Positions 18,900 to 27,714 are shown, numbered from the stretch's first letter. The stretch is 64,000 bases of DNA from Sphingopyxis sp. PAMC25046 (GCF_004795895.1 NZ_CP039250.1:620001-684000); one strand, 5' to 3'. Numbers and translations are program-made. The notes: generated by a model not told the origin, from the sequence alone.

Positions 18900-19286
18900 T
18901 CACTTGGTTTCGGCCTTGAGATAGGCGATCAGCGCCGCGCGGCGCGCGGAATCGGCCACTTTGACGACCATGCGGGTGCCCGGCACCTTCTTGGTCGGCG
19001 CGGCGAGATATTCGTCGAGCGATTTTTCATCCCAGCGAATTTTCGAGGCCTTGAGCGCCGGGCTGTAGTTGAACCCGGCGACCGAGCCCGCCGTCCGGCC
19101 GATCAGGCCGTGCAGATTGGGGCCCATCACGCTTTTGCCGCCCGCTTCGAGCGTATGGCAGGCCTTGCACGCGGCGAACGCCTGCGCACCGGCGCCTGTC
19201 GGTCCGGCATGGGCCGTGGGCGACGGCATCATCATCGCGGCGGTTAATATTGCACCCGCCAATGGCAGGGCGAACAGAAATTTCAT
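18900..19286 (-). CDS. Periplasmic c-type cytochrome
   Basis: A 128-residue class I cytochrome c with a Sec signal (MKFLFALPLAGAILTAAMMM...AHA). The haem site is CKACH near residue 40, and GPNLHGLIGRTAG and a C-terminal MVVKV segment provide the axial methionine region. The ATG at 19286 follows GGGAGAGGAT; an upstream in-frame ATG at 19349 would lack a signal peptide. As first gene of the operon it is the likely electron acceptor of the GMC dehydrogenase. Confidence 0.88.
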   Translation of the reverse strand: MKFLFALPLAGAILTAAMMMPSPTAHAGPTGAGAQAFAACKACHTLEAGGKSVMGPNLHGLIGRTAGSVAGFNYSPALKASKIRWDEKSLDEYLAAPTKKVPGTRMVVKVADSARRAALIAYLKAETK

Positions 19287-19321
19287 TATCCTCTCCCGTC
19301 TGGCAACAGCCGGTGCGATGA

Positions 19322-19335
19322 TGTAACCGTTTAAA
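19322..19335. promoter_or_regulatory. LacI-type operator-like palindrome
   Basis: TGTAACCGTTTAAA lies between the divergent cytochrome c and Gfo/Idh/MocA genes. It has a central CG and is symmetric at 10 of 14 positions, one base from the TGTAANCGNTTACA form seen for many LacI-family operators. Its position allows control of both transcription units. No LacI-family gene is in the window, so a regulator elsewhere is implied. Confidence 0.45.
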
Positions 19336-19381
19336 AGCGAATAATGCAAACAATTTTATGAATTCTGGCAGAGGGAATGCG

Positions 19382-20545
19382 ATGAACGGTCGGTCGAAAA
19401 TTCGCTATGGTATGGTGGGTGGCGGCGAGGGCGCTTTCATCGGTGCGGTGCACCGTATGGCCGCCGCGCTCGATAGCGAATATGAATTGGTATGCGGTGC
19501 GTTCAGCACCGATGCCGACCGCAACCGGCGGAGCGCCAAAGCGCTGAGAATCGAGCCGGGCCGCGGCTACCCGACCTTCGACGCCTTGCTTGTCGCGGAA
19601 GCCGCGCTGCCCGCGGACGAGCGGATGGAAGTGCTGGCGATCGTCACCCCGAACCACCTCCACGCCCCGATGGCGATCGCAGCGCTCGACGCCGGCTTTC
19701 ACATCCTGTCCGAAAAGCCGATGGCGCTGAATTTGGCCGAGGCGCAGGCGATCGCCGCGGCGGCAGAGCGTAGCGGCAAGCTTTATGGCCTTGCCTTCAC
19801 CTACAGCAGCTATCCGCTGATCGAAGAGGCGCGCGTGCGCGTCGCGCGCGGCGATTTCGGCAAGATCCGGCTGGTGCAGGCCGAATATTCGCAAGGCTGG
19901 CTGAGCCGGCCGATCGACGCGGACGGTAACAAGCAGGCCGAATGGCGCACCGATCCCGCGCGGGCCGGACTCGGCGGCTGCCTCGGCGACATCGGGACGC
20001 ACGCTTTCCAGCTTGCCGAGCATGTCTCGGGGCTGGCGGTCGAATCGCTGAGCGCCGAACTGACCACGCATGTTGCGGGTCGCCGCCTCGACGACGATGT
20101 GGCGGCGCTGCTGCGCTTTGCGGGCGGTGCGCGCGGGATGCTGAAAGCCAGTCAGGTCGCGGCGGGCGACGAGAATGGCCTGCGGCTGCGCATCCATGGC
20201 GAGGAAGGCGGTCTCGAATGGTCGCAGATGGAACCGAACAGCCTGACGCTCCGCTGGCTCGACCGCCCAACCGAGGTGATCCGCGCCGGCGGGCCGGGGC
20301 TCGACCCCTTGGCGATGGCGCGGCTGCGCACCCCGGCGGGGCATCCCGAGGGCTATATCGAGGCGTTCGCGAACCTCTATCGCAGTTTTGCCCGGGCCCT
20401 GCGCGCCGGAGCCGCGAGCCCGCCGCCGCGCGGCGCGGCCGACTGGTTCCCCGGAATCGCCGACGGTTTGCGGACGATGACCTTCGTCGAAGCGGTGGTC
20501 AAAAATGCATCCGGCGACGCGAAATGGACCGCGCTCACGGACTGA
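19382..20545 (+). CDS. Gfo/Idh/MocA-family oxidoreductase
   Basis: A 387-residue NAD(P)-dependent sugar oxidoreductase. The N-terminal Rossmann motif is GMVGGGEGAFIGAVHR, the catalytic-lysine motif is EKPMALNLAEAQ, and the C-terminal domain has DIGTHAFQLAEHVSG with the usual aspartate and histidine. The start at 19382 is preceded by GAGGGAA; an ATG at 19358 lacks a good ribosome binding site. Divergent from the glycoside-oxidation operon, it could reduce the imported 3-ketosugar to the aldose. It converges on argJ with 13 bases between. Confidence 0.88.
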   Translation: MNGRSKIRYGMVGGGEGAFIGAVHRMAAALDSEYELVCGAFSTDADRNRRSAKALRIEPGRGYPTFDALLVAEAALPADERMEVLAIVTPNHLHAPMAIAALDAGFHILSEKPMALNLAEAQAIAAAAERSGKLYGLAFTYSSYPLIEEARVRVARGDFGKIRLVQAEYSQGWLSRPIDADGNKQAEWRTDPARAGLGGCLGDIGTHAFQLAEHVSGLAVESLSAELTTHVAGRRLDDDVAALLRFAGGARGMLKASQVAAGDENGLRLRIHGEEGGLEWSQMEPNSLTLRWLDRPTEVIRAGGPGLDPLAMARLRTPAGHPEGYIEAFANLYRSFARALRAGAASPPPRGAADWFPGIADGLRTMTFVEAVVKNASGDAKWTALTD

Positions 20546-20558
20546 CGATCGCGCGGGT

Positions 20559-21785
20559 TCAGCTCCGGTAATCGGCGTTGATGCTGATGTAGCCGTGGGT
20601 GAGGTCGCAGGTCCAGACGGTAGCGCGACCTTCGCCGAGGCCCAGGTCGGCGCCGACGCGGATGTCCTGACCCTTGAGATGCGCGGCGACGGGCACTTCG
20701 TCATAGCCGTCGACGGGAAGGCCGTCCTTCGCGACCCAGTGATCGCCGAAGCGGATCGCGAGCTTGTCGCGGTCGGCGGGTTCGCCGGCCTTGCCGACCG
20801 CCATCACGACGCGGCCCCAGTTCGCATCCTCGCCCGCGATCGCGGTCTTCACCAGCGGCGAATTGGCGATGGCGAGCGCGACGCGCTTCGCGCTGTCGTC
20901 GCTGGTAGCGCCGGTGACCTGGATTTCGATGAATTTAGACGCGCCCTCGCCATCGCGCACCACCTGATGCGCGAGGTCGAGCGCGACGGCGCGGATCGCG
21001 GCGTAAAGCGCGTCGGCGCCCGGATCGTCGCGGGTCGTGAGCGGCGTATTGCCAGCCTGCCCAGTTGCGAAGAGCAACACCGTGTCGCTGGTCGAGGTGT
21101 CGCTGTCGACGGTGATGGAATTGAATGTCCCGCCGGTCGCCTCGCTCAGCATCGCCTGCAACAGCGCGGGCACGACGGCGGCGTCGGTGAAGATATAGCC
21201 AAGCATCGTCGCCATGTCGGGCGCGATCATGCCCGATCCCTTGACGATCCCCGTGATGTGGACGGTCGTGCCGCCGACGACCGCACTGGAAGCTGCGCCC
21301 TTGGCGAAGGTGTCGGTGGTGCCGATCGTTTCGGCGGCGGCTTCCCACGAGCAGGGCTCGGCGGTGAGCGCGGCGTCGACGCCCGCGCGCGCCTTGTCCT
21401 TCGGCAGCGGAACGCCGATGACGCCGGTCGAGCTGACGAACACTTCCTTCGCATCGCAGCCGAGATGGTCCGCGACTTGCGCCATGATCTGTTCGACCGC
21501 CTCGCGCCCGCGATAGCCGGTGAAGGCGTTACTGTTGCCCGCGTTGACGATCAGCGCGCGGCCGGTGCCGCCCTTCACTTGTTCGCGGCCGAGCTCGACC
21601 TCGGACGAGCAGCAGACATTGCGCGTGAAGACGCCCGCGACCGTGGTGCCCGGCGCGAGCTCGACAAAAGTGAGGTCGCAGCGGTCCCAATTCTTATAGT
21701 GCGCGCGCGCGACGCGGCGCGTGACCCCGGCGATGTCGGGGAGGGCCGGAAAAGAGTCGGGGGCGAGCGGCGAGCGGGTGGTCAT
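20559..21785 (-). CDS. argJ: Bifunctional ornithine acetyltransferase / N-acetylglutamate synthase
   Basis: A 408-residue ArgJ. It recycles the acetyl group from N-acetylornithine to glutamate in arginine synthesis. The autoproteolysis site MIAPDMATMLGYIFTDA is intact; cleavage before the Thr gives the two chains. The C-terminus ends HGYISINADYRS as in the family. No second arginine gene is adjacent. It stands downstream of the aldehyde dehydrogenase gene, separated by 51 bases. Confidence 0.95.
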   Translation of the reverse strand: MTTRSPLAPDSFPALPDIAGVTRRVARAHYKNWDRCDLTFVELAPGTTVAGVFTRNVCCSSEVELGREQVKGGTGRALIVNAGNSNAFTGYRGREAVEQIMAQVADHLGCDAKEVFVSSTGVIGVPLPKDKARAGVDAALTAEPCSWEAAAETIGTTDTFAKGAASSAVVGGTTVHITGIVKGSGMIAPDMATMLGYIFTDAAVVPALLQAMLSEATGGTFNSITVDSDTSTSDTVLLFATGQAGNTPLTTRDDPGADALYAAIRAVALDLAHQVVRDGEGASKFIEIQVTGATSDDSAKRVALAIANSPLVKTAIAGEDANWGRVVMAVGKAGEPADRDKLAIRFGDHWVAKDGLPVDGYDEVPVAAHLKGQDIRVGADLGLGEGRATVWTCDLTHGYISINADYRS

Positions 21786-21836
21786 GCCGCCCGCTTAACC
21801 GCTACGCCCCCTACGTCAATCAGGCTTTGGATGCGC

Positions 21837-23270
21837 TCAGGCGGGAATGCCGCTGATCGACTTCACTTCCATGAAATCCTTGAGGCCGAACACTCCGCCT
21901 TCGCGGCCGTTGCCCGACGCCTTGTAGCCGCCGAACGCCGCGCCCGGTCCGGGACCCCAGGCATTGACCGCGACCATGCCGGCGCGCAGCTTCGGTGCGA
22001 CTTCGGCGGCCTTGGCGGGGTCGCCGGAGACGACGGCCGACAGGCCATATTCGGTGTCGTTGGCGATATCGACCGCCTGTTCGAGCGTGTCATAGGCCAT
22101 GATCGTCGCGACGGGGCCGAACACCTCTTCCTTCGCGATGCGCATGTCGGGAGTGACGCCAGAGAAGACGGTCGGTTTGATATAATAGCCGCGGTTGACG
22201 TTCGAGGGCAGGCCGGTACCGCCGGTCTCGAGCGTCGCGCCTTCGTCGATCGCCGACTGGATCAGGCCCTGAATCTTGTCGAACTGCGCCTTGTTGACGA
22301 CGGGGCCGATGTGGCCGCCCTCGGCCTGAGGGTCGCCAACCTGCGTGCCGTCGAACATCGCCTTGATCACGCCGACGGCTTCGGCCTCGCGCTCCTTCTG
22401 GACGAGGATGCGCGTCGGCGCGATGCAGCTCTGCCCGGTGTTGACGAGCACGCCCTGCACCGTCGGGGGCAGCACGGCGGCGAAGTCGGCGTCGGGCAGG
22501 ACGATGTTCGGCGACTTGCCGCCGAGTTCCTGATGGACGCGCTTGACCGTATCGGCGGCAGCCTTGGCGACAAGGATGCCCGCACGGGTCGAGCCGGTGA
22601 AGCTCACCATTTCGATGCCCGGGTGCGCGCTGATCGCGTTGCCGACGGTCGGGCCGTCACCCTGCACGAGGTTGAAGACGCCGGCGGGAACGCCCGCGGC
22701 CTCGAGAATTTCGGTGAAGATCACGGCATTGCCAGGGCATTCTTCGGACGGCTTGAGCACCATCGTGTTGCCCGCGGCGAGCGCCGGGGCGACTTTCAGC
22801 GCGATCTGGTTGAGCGGCCAGTTCCACGGCGTGATCATGCCGACGACGCCGATCGGTTCATAGGCGATCATGCCCGCGGCATATTTTTCGGTGAAGCTGA
22901 AATCCTTGAGCGCGGCGATCGTGCCGAGGAAACCGCCGATGCCGGCGCCGACCTGCGCGGTGCCCGCGAAGCTGACCGGCGCGCCCATTTCCGCAGCCAT
23001 CGACTTGGCGAGGTCGGGCGCGCGCTTCTTATACTCCTCGACGATGCGACCCAGCAGCTCGAGGCGTTCCTCGCGGGTGGTCTGCGAGAAGCTCTTGAAC
23101 GCTTCCTTCGCTGCGGCGACCGCATCATCGACGTCGGCGGCGGTACCGAGCACGACGGTCGAGGCCGCTTCCTCCGTCGCCGGGTTGATGACGTCGTGGA
23201 GCTTGCCGCCCTTCGAGTCGACCCAGCGGCCGCCGATATAATGTTGTTTGAGGTGCGTTTCGGTGCTCAT
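21837..23270 (-). CDS. NAD(P)-dependent aldehyde dehydrogenase
   Basis: A 477-residue aldehyde dehydrogenase superfamily enzyme. The catalytic cysteine is in NTGQSCIAPTR, the general-base glutamate in HQELGGKSPNIV, and the cofactor motif is SFTGSTRAGILV. The C-terminal EEVFGPVATIMAYD is standard. The start follows GGGAGACAGGAC. Substrate cannot be read from sequence; neighbours are unrelated biosynthetic and peptidase genes. Confidence 0.93.
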   Translation of the reverse strand: MSTETHLKQHYIGGRWVDSKGGKLHDVINPATEEAASTVVLGTAADVDDAVAAAKEAFKSFSQTTREERLELLGRIVEEYKKRAPDLAKSMAAEMGAPVSFAGTAQVGAGIGGFLGTIAALKDFSFTEKYAAGMIAYEPIGVVGMITPWNWPLNQIALKVAPALAAGNTMVLKPSEECPGNAVIFTEILEAAGVPAGVFNLVQGDGPTVGNAISAHPGIEMVSFTGSTRAGILVAKAAADTVKRVHQELGGKSPNIVLPDADFAAVLPPTVQGVLVNTGQSCIAPTRILVQKEREAEAVGVIKAMFDGTQVGDPQAEGGHIGPVVNKAQFDKIQGLIQSAIDEGATLETGGTGLPSNVNRGYYIKPTVFSGVTPDMRIAKEEVFGPVATIMAYDTLEQAVDIANDTEYGLSAVVSGDPAKAAEVAPKLRAGMVAVNAWGPGPGAAFGGYKASGNGREGGVFGLKDFMEVKSISGIPA

Positions 23271-23365
23271 GTCCTGTCTCCCATCGGCGGTCTATTCCGT
23301 CTCGGATTGCTACCTAATCACTGTGCCCGATGAATCAAGCACGGCCAACTGCCAAATCTGGCGGG

Positions 23366-24676
23366 TCAGCGTTTTTCGGCCGCGAGCCGCGACATCAATA
23401 TGGCGGCGCGCGTCGCCTGACGCGCGATGCTGGGGATGTCGACCGTTTCCTCGGGGCCGTGATCGCCCGTCGAATAGGCGCCGAGTCCCGCGAGGCTGTC
23501 GACGTGCGGCGCGACGAAGCTGATGTCGGCGGCGCCGCGCTTCAAGGGATCGAGCGCCGCCATTTCGGCGAGGCCGAGGTCGCGGTTGATTGCGTTGAGC
23601 CGGGTCAGCAGCGCGCGGTTGCCGTCGGTCGGCGCCATTGCCGGATAGCCGCCGGGGTCGAAGGCGAGCGTCGCGCCGGTGCCGGGGGCATGATCGGCGA
23701 CGATCGCTGCCATCTTGTCCTTCACGCGCGCGGCCTGCTCGGCCGAAAGCGTGCGCAGGTCGCCGCGCGCGATCGCTGTTGCGGCAATGATATTGGTCTT
23801 TCCGTTCGCGCTCGCGCGAATCTTGCCCTCGTCGAGCGACACCTGCTCGCCGCCCGCGACCAGCCCGACGTTGAAGGTCAGATTCGGTTCGGGCAGCTCG
23901 GTGCGAAAGCGGTGGATGATCCGCGCGAGCTCATAGATCGCGCCATCGCCGGCATCGGCGCTGAAAACGCCCGAGCTGTGCCCCGTCTTGCCGGTCGCGG
24001 TGACCTGCCAGCTTTCCGACGAGCGCCGCGCGATCGAGCTCATGTCGGCGCCGCTATCGCGGACCAGCCCCTCGAACCCCAGCGCGACGTCGACGCGCTT
24101 GCCCGCGGCGATCAGGTCGGCCCGGGCCTTGGCGAGCGGATCGCCGGTGTCTTCCTCGTCGCCGGTCATGTGAAATTCGATGTTCGCGCCCTTGAGCGTC
24201 CCTGCCTTGTGCATCGCGCGCAGCGCCGCGACGACGACGACCATTCCGCCCTTGTCGTCGCCGACCCCCGGACCCTTCGCCTTGTCGCCCATGCGTTCGA
24301 ATTTCTGAAAGGGCGAGTCTGGTTCGAACACCGTGTCGAGATGCGCGATGAGGAGCAGGCGCTTGGTATCGGGCTTGCCGGCGTGCGTCGCGATCAGATG
24401 GCCGGCGCGACCGGTCTCGCGCATCGGCTTCCATTCTACCTTGAAGCCGAGGGGCTCGAGTTCGGTGCGCATCATCGCACCGACCTTTTCGACCCCTTCG
24501 AGATTGAGCGAACCGCTGTTCTGGTTGACGAGTTTTTCGAGCAGCGCGAGGCTGCGTGTCTGTTCGGCCTCGATCGTCTGGGCCATGCCGCTCTCGGCTT
24601 TGCTGAGCTTCGCCGCGGCGGCGGGCGCGAGGGCAAGCTGGAGGGCGATGAGCGCGGCAAAGGGCAATGATTTCAT
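23366..24676 (-). CDS. Secreted M20 family metallopeptidase (carboxypeptidase G2-like)
   Basis: A 436-residue M20 peptidase with a Sec signal (residues about 1-22, ending APAAAA). Zinc ligands are visible in LLIAHLDTVFEPDS and GVGDDKGGM, and the catalytic Glu region in HMTGDEEDTGDP. The dimerisation domain lies between. It resembles glutamate carboxypeptidases; the substrate (acyl-glutamate or a peptide) is unknown. Probably periplasmic. Confidence 0.9.
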   Translation of the reverse strand: MKSLPFAALIALQLALAPAAAAKLSKAESGMAQTIEAEQTRSLALLEKLVNQNSGSLNLEGVEKVGAMMRTELEPLGFKVEWKPMRETGRAGHLIATHAGKPDTKRLLLIAHLDTVFEPDSPFQKFERMGDKAKGPGVGDDKGGMVVVVAALRAMHKAGTLKGANIEFHMTGDEEDTGDPLAKARADLIAAGKRVDVALGFEGLVRDSGADMSSIARRSSESWQVTATGKTGHSSGVFSADAGDGAIYELARIIHRFRTELPEPNLTFNVGLVAGGEQVSLDEGKIRASANGKTNIIAATAIARGDLRTLSAEQAARVKDKMAAIVADHAPGTGATLAFDPGGYPAMAPTDGNRALLTRLNAINRDLGLAEMAALDPLKRGAADISFVAPHVDSLAGLGAYSTGDHGPEETVDIPSIARQATRAAILMSRLAAEKR

Positions 24677-24698
24677 GGGGGCTCCGAACGATCCAAAC

Positions 24699-24770
24699 GT
24701 CGCCCCCGAAGGCGGGGGCCGCCGGCAACCCTGCGCTACCTCTCTAGCGGCCCCGCCTTCGCGGGGCGAC
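24699..24770. repeat. REP-like inverted repeat
   Basis: Two arms of about 22 bases, GTCGCCCCCGAAGGCGGGG on the left and its near reverse complement CCCCGCCTTCGCGGGGCGAC on the right, each itself partly palindromic, around a spacer of about 28 bases. It sits between two minus-strand genes. This structure is typical of dispersed intergenic palindromes; it may also attenuate transcription. Confidence 0.6.
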
Positions 24771-24810
24771 GGTCAGTTTGTGCCTCGCTTGAGGCCTTCG
24801 CGCAACCTCG

Positions 24811-25422
24811 TCAGCCCGGATAGGGCGCCTCCTTCAGCAGCCGCGCGAGATGCGCGGCGTTGGCGGCGACCATCTTCGCGGTTTCGTTGACCTTGCGCGG
24901 GCGGTGGTCGAGGTCCTTGAAATCGACCGACCCCATCGCCTCGCCGACCCAATAGCAGGCCGCGACCGCGGGGATCGTCCAGCCGACGTCGTTTAGCGCC
25001 TGGAAGATCTGCGACGCGACATTGTGCGCGCCATCCTCGTTGCCGACGATCGCGGCGACCGCGACCTTCGAATAGCTCGGCATCCGGCCCTTGTCGTCGG
25101 TCTCGGAGAGGAAGGCGTCCATCCGCTCCATCACGAGCTTGGCGACGCTTGATGCCTGTCCCATCCAGATCGGCGTGCCGAAGATCAATATATCGGCGGC
25201 GAGTATCTGTTCGCGGATTCGCGGCCAGTCGTCGCCTTCGCCTTCGTCCGATTTGACGCCCCATTTGATGCTGTGCGCGGCGATGCGGATCGGGTCCGCG
25301 ACCGACACGTCGTGCGCGGCGAAATGTTCGGCGAGCACCGCGAGCATCGCGTCGGTCGAGCTTTTCCGTCCGCGGCTTGAGAGAGAGCAGTTGATGGCGG
25401 TGGCGGTGAGGGGGGCGGCCAT
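24811..25422 (-). CDS. Flavodoxin-like NAD(P)H-dependent FMN reductase family protein
   Basis: A 203-residue flavodoxin-fold protein. The phosphate-binding region is NCSLSSRGRKSSTDAML, and ILIFGTPIWMGQASSVAKLVMERMDAF is the isoalloxazine-side segment of the family. It probably reduces a quinone or other small electrophile with FMN; the substrate is unknown. Cytoplasmic, no signal. It stands alone between the REP-like element and a lipoprotein gene. Confidence 0.85.
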   Translation of the reverse strand: MAAPLTATAINCSLSSRGRKSSTDAMLAVLAEHFAAHDVSVADPIRIAAHSIKWGVKSDEGEGDDWPRIREQILAADILIFGTPIWMGQASSVAKLVMERMDAFLSETDDKGRMPSYSKVAVAAIVGNEDGAHNVASQIFQALNDVGWTIPAVAACYWVGEAMGSVDFKDLDHRPRKVNETAKMVAANAAHLARLLKEAPYPG

Positions 25423-25474
25423 GATGCCTCCTTTGCGGGTTAGTCCCCCGCTTGAAAAAGCCGCGCCGCCGCGC

Positions 25475-26965
25475 TCAGGTTCCTTGGCGCACCATGAAAA
25501 TGTCGCCGCCGAGGCTGACGAGAAACAGATTGCCCGCGCTGTCCTCGCCGAAGGAGGCGATCGAGTTCAGCGTCCCCGCGTCGGGCACGAAATCCTCGTT
25601 CCGCCGCGCGAAACGCGATGAGGCGAGCGTCTGGCCGGGGACAAGGCTGGAAAATGGGACTGTCCAGATATTGTCCGAGACGAAGTCGGCGAAGACATAT
25701 TGACCCTGAAGCGAGGTCACCGGGCCGCGATAGACATAGCCGCCGGTGATCGAATTGCCCTGCCGCGGACCGTCGCCGTGACCATATTCGGCGACCGGAT
25801 CGATCAGGCCGCCGGGCGGCGCGCCGGTATAGGACCGGGTGCCTTCCCTGAACCGCCAGCCGAAATTGAGGCCCGGCTGGGTGGTCGTCACCATATCGAT
25901 TTCTTCGACCGCACCCTGGCCGACGTCACCTATGATCAGGGTCGATCCCGAGAAGGAAAAACGGAACGGATTGCGCAAGCCGGTCGCGTAGACATAGCGG
26001 TCGCCGCCGCCAGCCAGATAGGGATTGCCCGGGGCGGGCGCCAGGAAACCCTCATCGCTGGGAACCGATGCACCCGCATAGGGGTCTTCGACCACCCGGA
26101 TCCGCAATATCTTGCCGAGCCGCGAATCGGGATTCTGGGCATTGTTGCCGGGGTCGCCAACGCCACCGCCATCGCCCACCCCGACATAGAGCAAGCCGTC
26201 GGGACCAAAGGCCATCGCGCCGCCATTGTGGTTGTTCGCCCCGGGATGCGGTATCGTAAGCCTCGCCAACACACGGGGCGATCCAGAGAGGCTTCCATAT
26301 TCGCGAATCTCGATGTCACCGGAGGCATTGGTGCAATAGATCACGAAGCGATCCGAATTCGCCGGGTTGGGCAGCAGCGCCATGCCGAGCAGCCCGCGCT
26401 CGCCGTCGGTCGACAGATCGCCGATCGTGAAGAGCAGCGACTTCGCACCGGTCGAAGGGGTCAGGCGATAAACGCCCCCGGCCTTTTCCAGCACATAGAC
26501 GTCGCCGCTGCCCGGAATGCCGAGAAGGAAGGTCGGCTGATTAAAGCCGGTGCCGACGCGCTGGACGGATATGCCTTCCTTCGAATTGCTCACCGTGACA
26601 TTGATCGTCTGGCTGACGTCCGCTCTGCCGTCGCTGACGCTGAGCCGGACCGAATAGACATTGTCGCCGTCGGCATCCCCCGGAAGATCATAATCGGGAG
26701 CTGCGTTGAAGCGCAGCGCGCCGGCGGCGGTGATCGAAAAGCGCGCCGCGTCGGCGCCGCCGTCGATGGTGAAGGTTAACGCATCGCCGTCTGGATCGGT
26801 CGCCGTTGCCTGATAGGCGGCCGTGCTGTTTTCGGCGACGCTGGCGGTCTGGAGCGAGGTGAATGCTGGAGACCTGTTTGCGGCGGGGGGCGTTCCGCCA
26901 TCGCTTCCACCTCCGCCGCAACCGGTCAGAACCAGCGAGGAGAGTAAATAGACGTGCATCCGCAT
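25475..26965 (-). CDS. PQQ-dependent sugar dehydrogenase-like lipoprotein with cadherin-like domain
   Basis: A 496-residue protein. The N-terminus MRMHVYLLSSLVLTGCGGGG has a lipobox (LTGC), so it should be lipid-anchored. Residues about 25-125 form a cadherin/Ig-like repeat (ATDPDGDALTFTIDGG, RLSVSDGRADVSQTINVTV). The rest is a beta-propeller of the soluble aldose dehydrogenase family (GERGLLGMALLPNP, HNGGAMAFGPDGLLYVGVGDGG, YATGLRNPFRFSF, GLNFGWRFREG). The start at 26965 matches the lipoprotein signal; the ATG at 27010 does not. Codon use is somewhat less GC-rich than neighbours. Activity is unproven; no pqq genes are nearby. Confidence 0.85.
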   Translation of the reverse strand: MRMHVYLLSSLVLTGCGGGGSDGGTPPAANRSPAFTSLQTASVAENSTAAYQATATDPDGDALTFTIDGGADAARFSITAAGALRFNAAPDYDLPGDADGDNVYSVRLSVSDGRADVSQTINVTVSNSKEGISVQRVGTGFNQPTFLLGIPGSGDVYVLEKAGGVYRLTPSTGAKSLLFTIGDLSTDGERGLLGMALLPNPANSDRFVIYCTNASGDIEIREYGSLSGSPRVLARLTIPHPGANNHNGGAMAFGPDGLLYVGVGDGGGVGDPGNNAQNPDSRLGKILRIRVVEDPYAGASVPSDEGFLAPAPGNPYLAGGGDRYVYATGLRNPFRFSFSGSTLIIGDVGQGAVEEIDMVTTTQPGLNFGWRFREGTRSYTGAPPGGLIDPVAEYGHGDGPRQGNSITGGYVYRGPVTSLQGQYVFADFVSDNIWTVPFSSLVPGQTLASSRFARRNEDFVPDAGTLNSIASFGEDSAGNLFLVSLGGDIFMVRQGT

Positions 26966-27064
26966 GATCCAGAACACCTTTTCGCGATCTACGTCAGAGC
27001 AGGGTGACACTTGCCGGCGCAGCGCGCAAGCTCGGGTCTTGGCCGAAGGATCGGAAAAAGTGCG

Positions 27065-27583
27065 TCAGGCGGCCGCGTCGATTTCCTCGAAATCGTCGAG
27101 CTTGCCGAGCGCGTCGCGAGCGATCCGCTTCAGCGCGGACCGGTTGACCTGAAGACCTTTCGCGCCGCCGCCCGTCAATTCGTCGATGGTGAATGCGACC
27201 CGCGTGCGATCCGGCGCCAGTTCCTCGAAAGTGAACTTCAGCCCTGTCGTAAGTGCGCCGTCATCGACGCTGTAGATCAGATGTGCCTCACGCGGGATCT
27301 CCATCGCGACCGCGACCTTGACCTTGTATGCTTCGGGCCGTTCGTCGGGTACCAGCTTTTCGAACCCGGGCTCGCCCTTTTCGGCGACGAGTTCGTAGAG
27401 CCGCGTTGATCCGCCGTTGGTGACGAGCGGCAGGCCGGCGAAAGCGCCATCATCGCCGAACATCTTCGCGAACACTTCCTCGCGTGGTGCGGCGACGGTG
27501 CGTGTCTGGTTCACCAGTTCGATCATCTTGCCGCAGCCGGCGGCGAGCAGGGTCGCGGCCGCCAGAATCAGGATACGCACCAT
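27065..27583 (-). CDS. Lipoprotein with SRPBCC-like fold
   Basis: A 172-residue protein beginning MVRILILAAATLLAAGCGK, a lipoprotein signal with lipobox LAAGC. The mature part resembles a polyketide cyclase/SRPBCC ligand-binding fold (TRTVAAPREEVFAKMFG near the start, LKFTFEELAPDRTRVAFTID later). No ligand or reaction can be assigned. It diverges from the XRE regulator gene across a 146-base gap. Confidence 0.65.
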   Translation of the reverse strand: MVRILILAAATLLAAGCGKMIELVNQTRTVAAPREEVFAKMFGDDGAFAGLPLVTNGGSTRLYELVAEKGEPGFEKLVPDERPEAYKVKVAVAMEIPREAHLIYSVDDGALTTGLKFTFEELAPDRTRVAFTIDELTGGGAKGLQVNRSALKRIARDALGKLDDFEEIDAAA

Positions 27584-27662
27584 CGAACACCCTCCTCGCT
27601 CTCGTCCGCCCTTTAGCCGTGCCGGCTTACCAAAGCGTAATCGCGGCGCGGCGAAGGATAAA

Positions 27663-27714
27663 TGTAAAGAGTGTTTGACAGTTCGGCACTGCGTCTGTAA
27701 AGAGATCTTGACAG
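27663..27714 (+). promoter_or_regulatory. Direct-repeat operator/promoter of the XRE-membrane module
   Basis: Two 19-base direct repeats, TGTAAAGAGTGTTTGACAG (27663-27681) and TGTAAAGAGATCTTGACAG (27696-27714), agree at 16 of 19 positions, with starts 33 bases apart (about three helical turns). TTGACA of the first copy is a perfect -35 box, and with a 17-base spacer the -10 (TAAAGA, 27698-27703) falls inside the second copy. The downstream small XRE protein is the obvious candidate for binding and autorepression. Confidence 0.6.

Noticed and set aside
20505..23333. 942-codon plus-strand ORF opposite argJ and aldehyde dehydrogenase
   Set aside because: It lies antisense to two clear genes; GC-rich codon bias keeps the opposite strand free of stops. 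The translation is Arg/Asp/Gly-rich with no recognisable domain.
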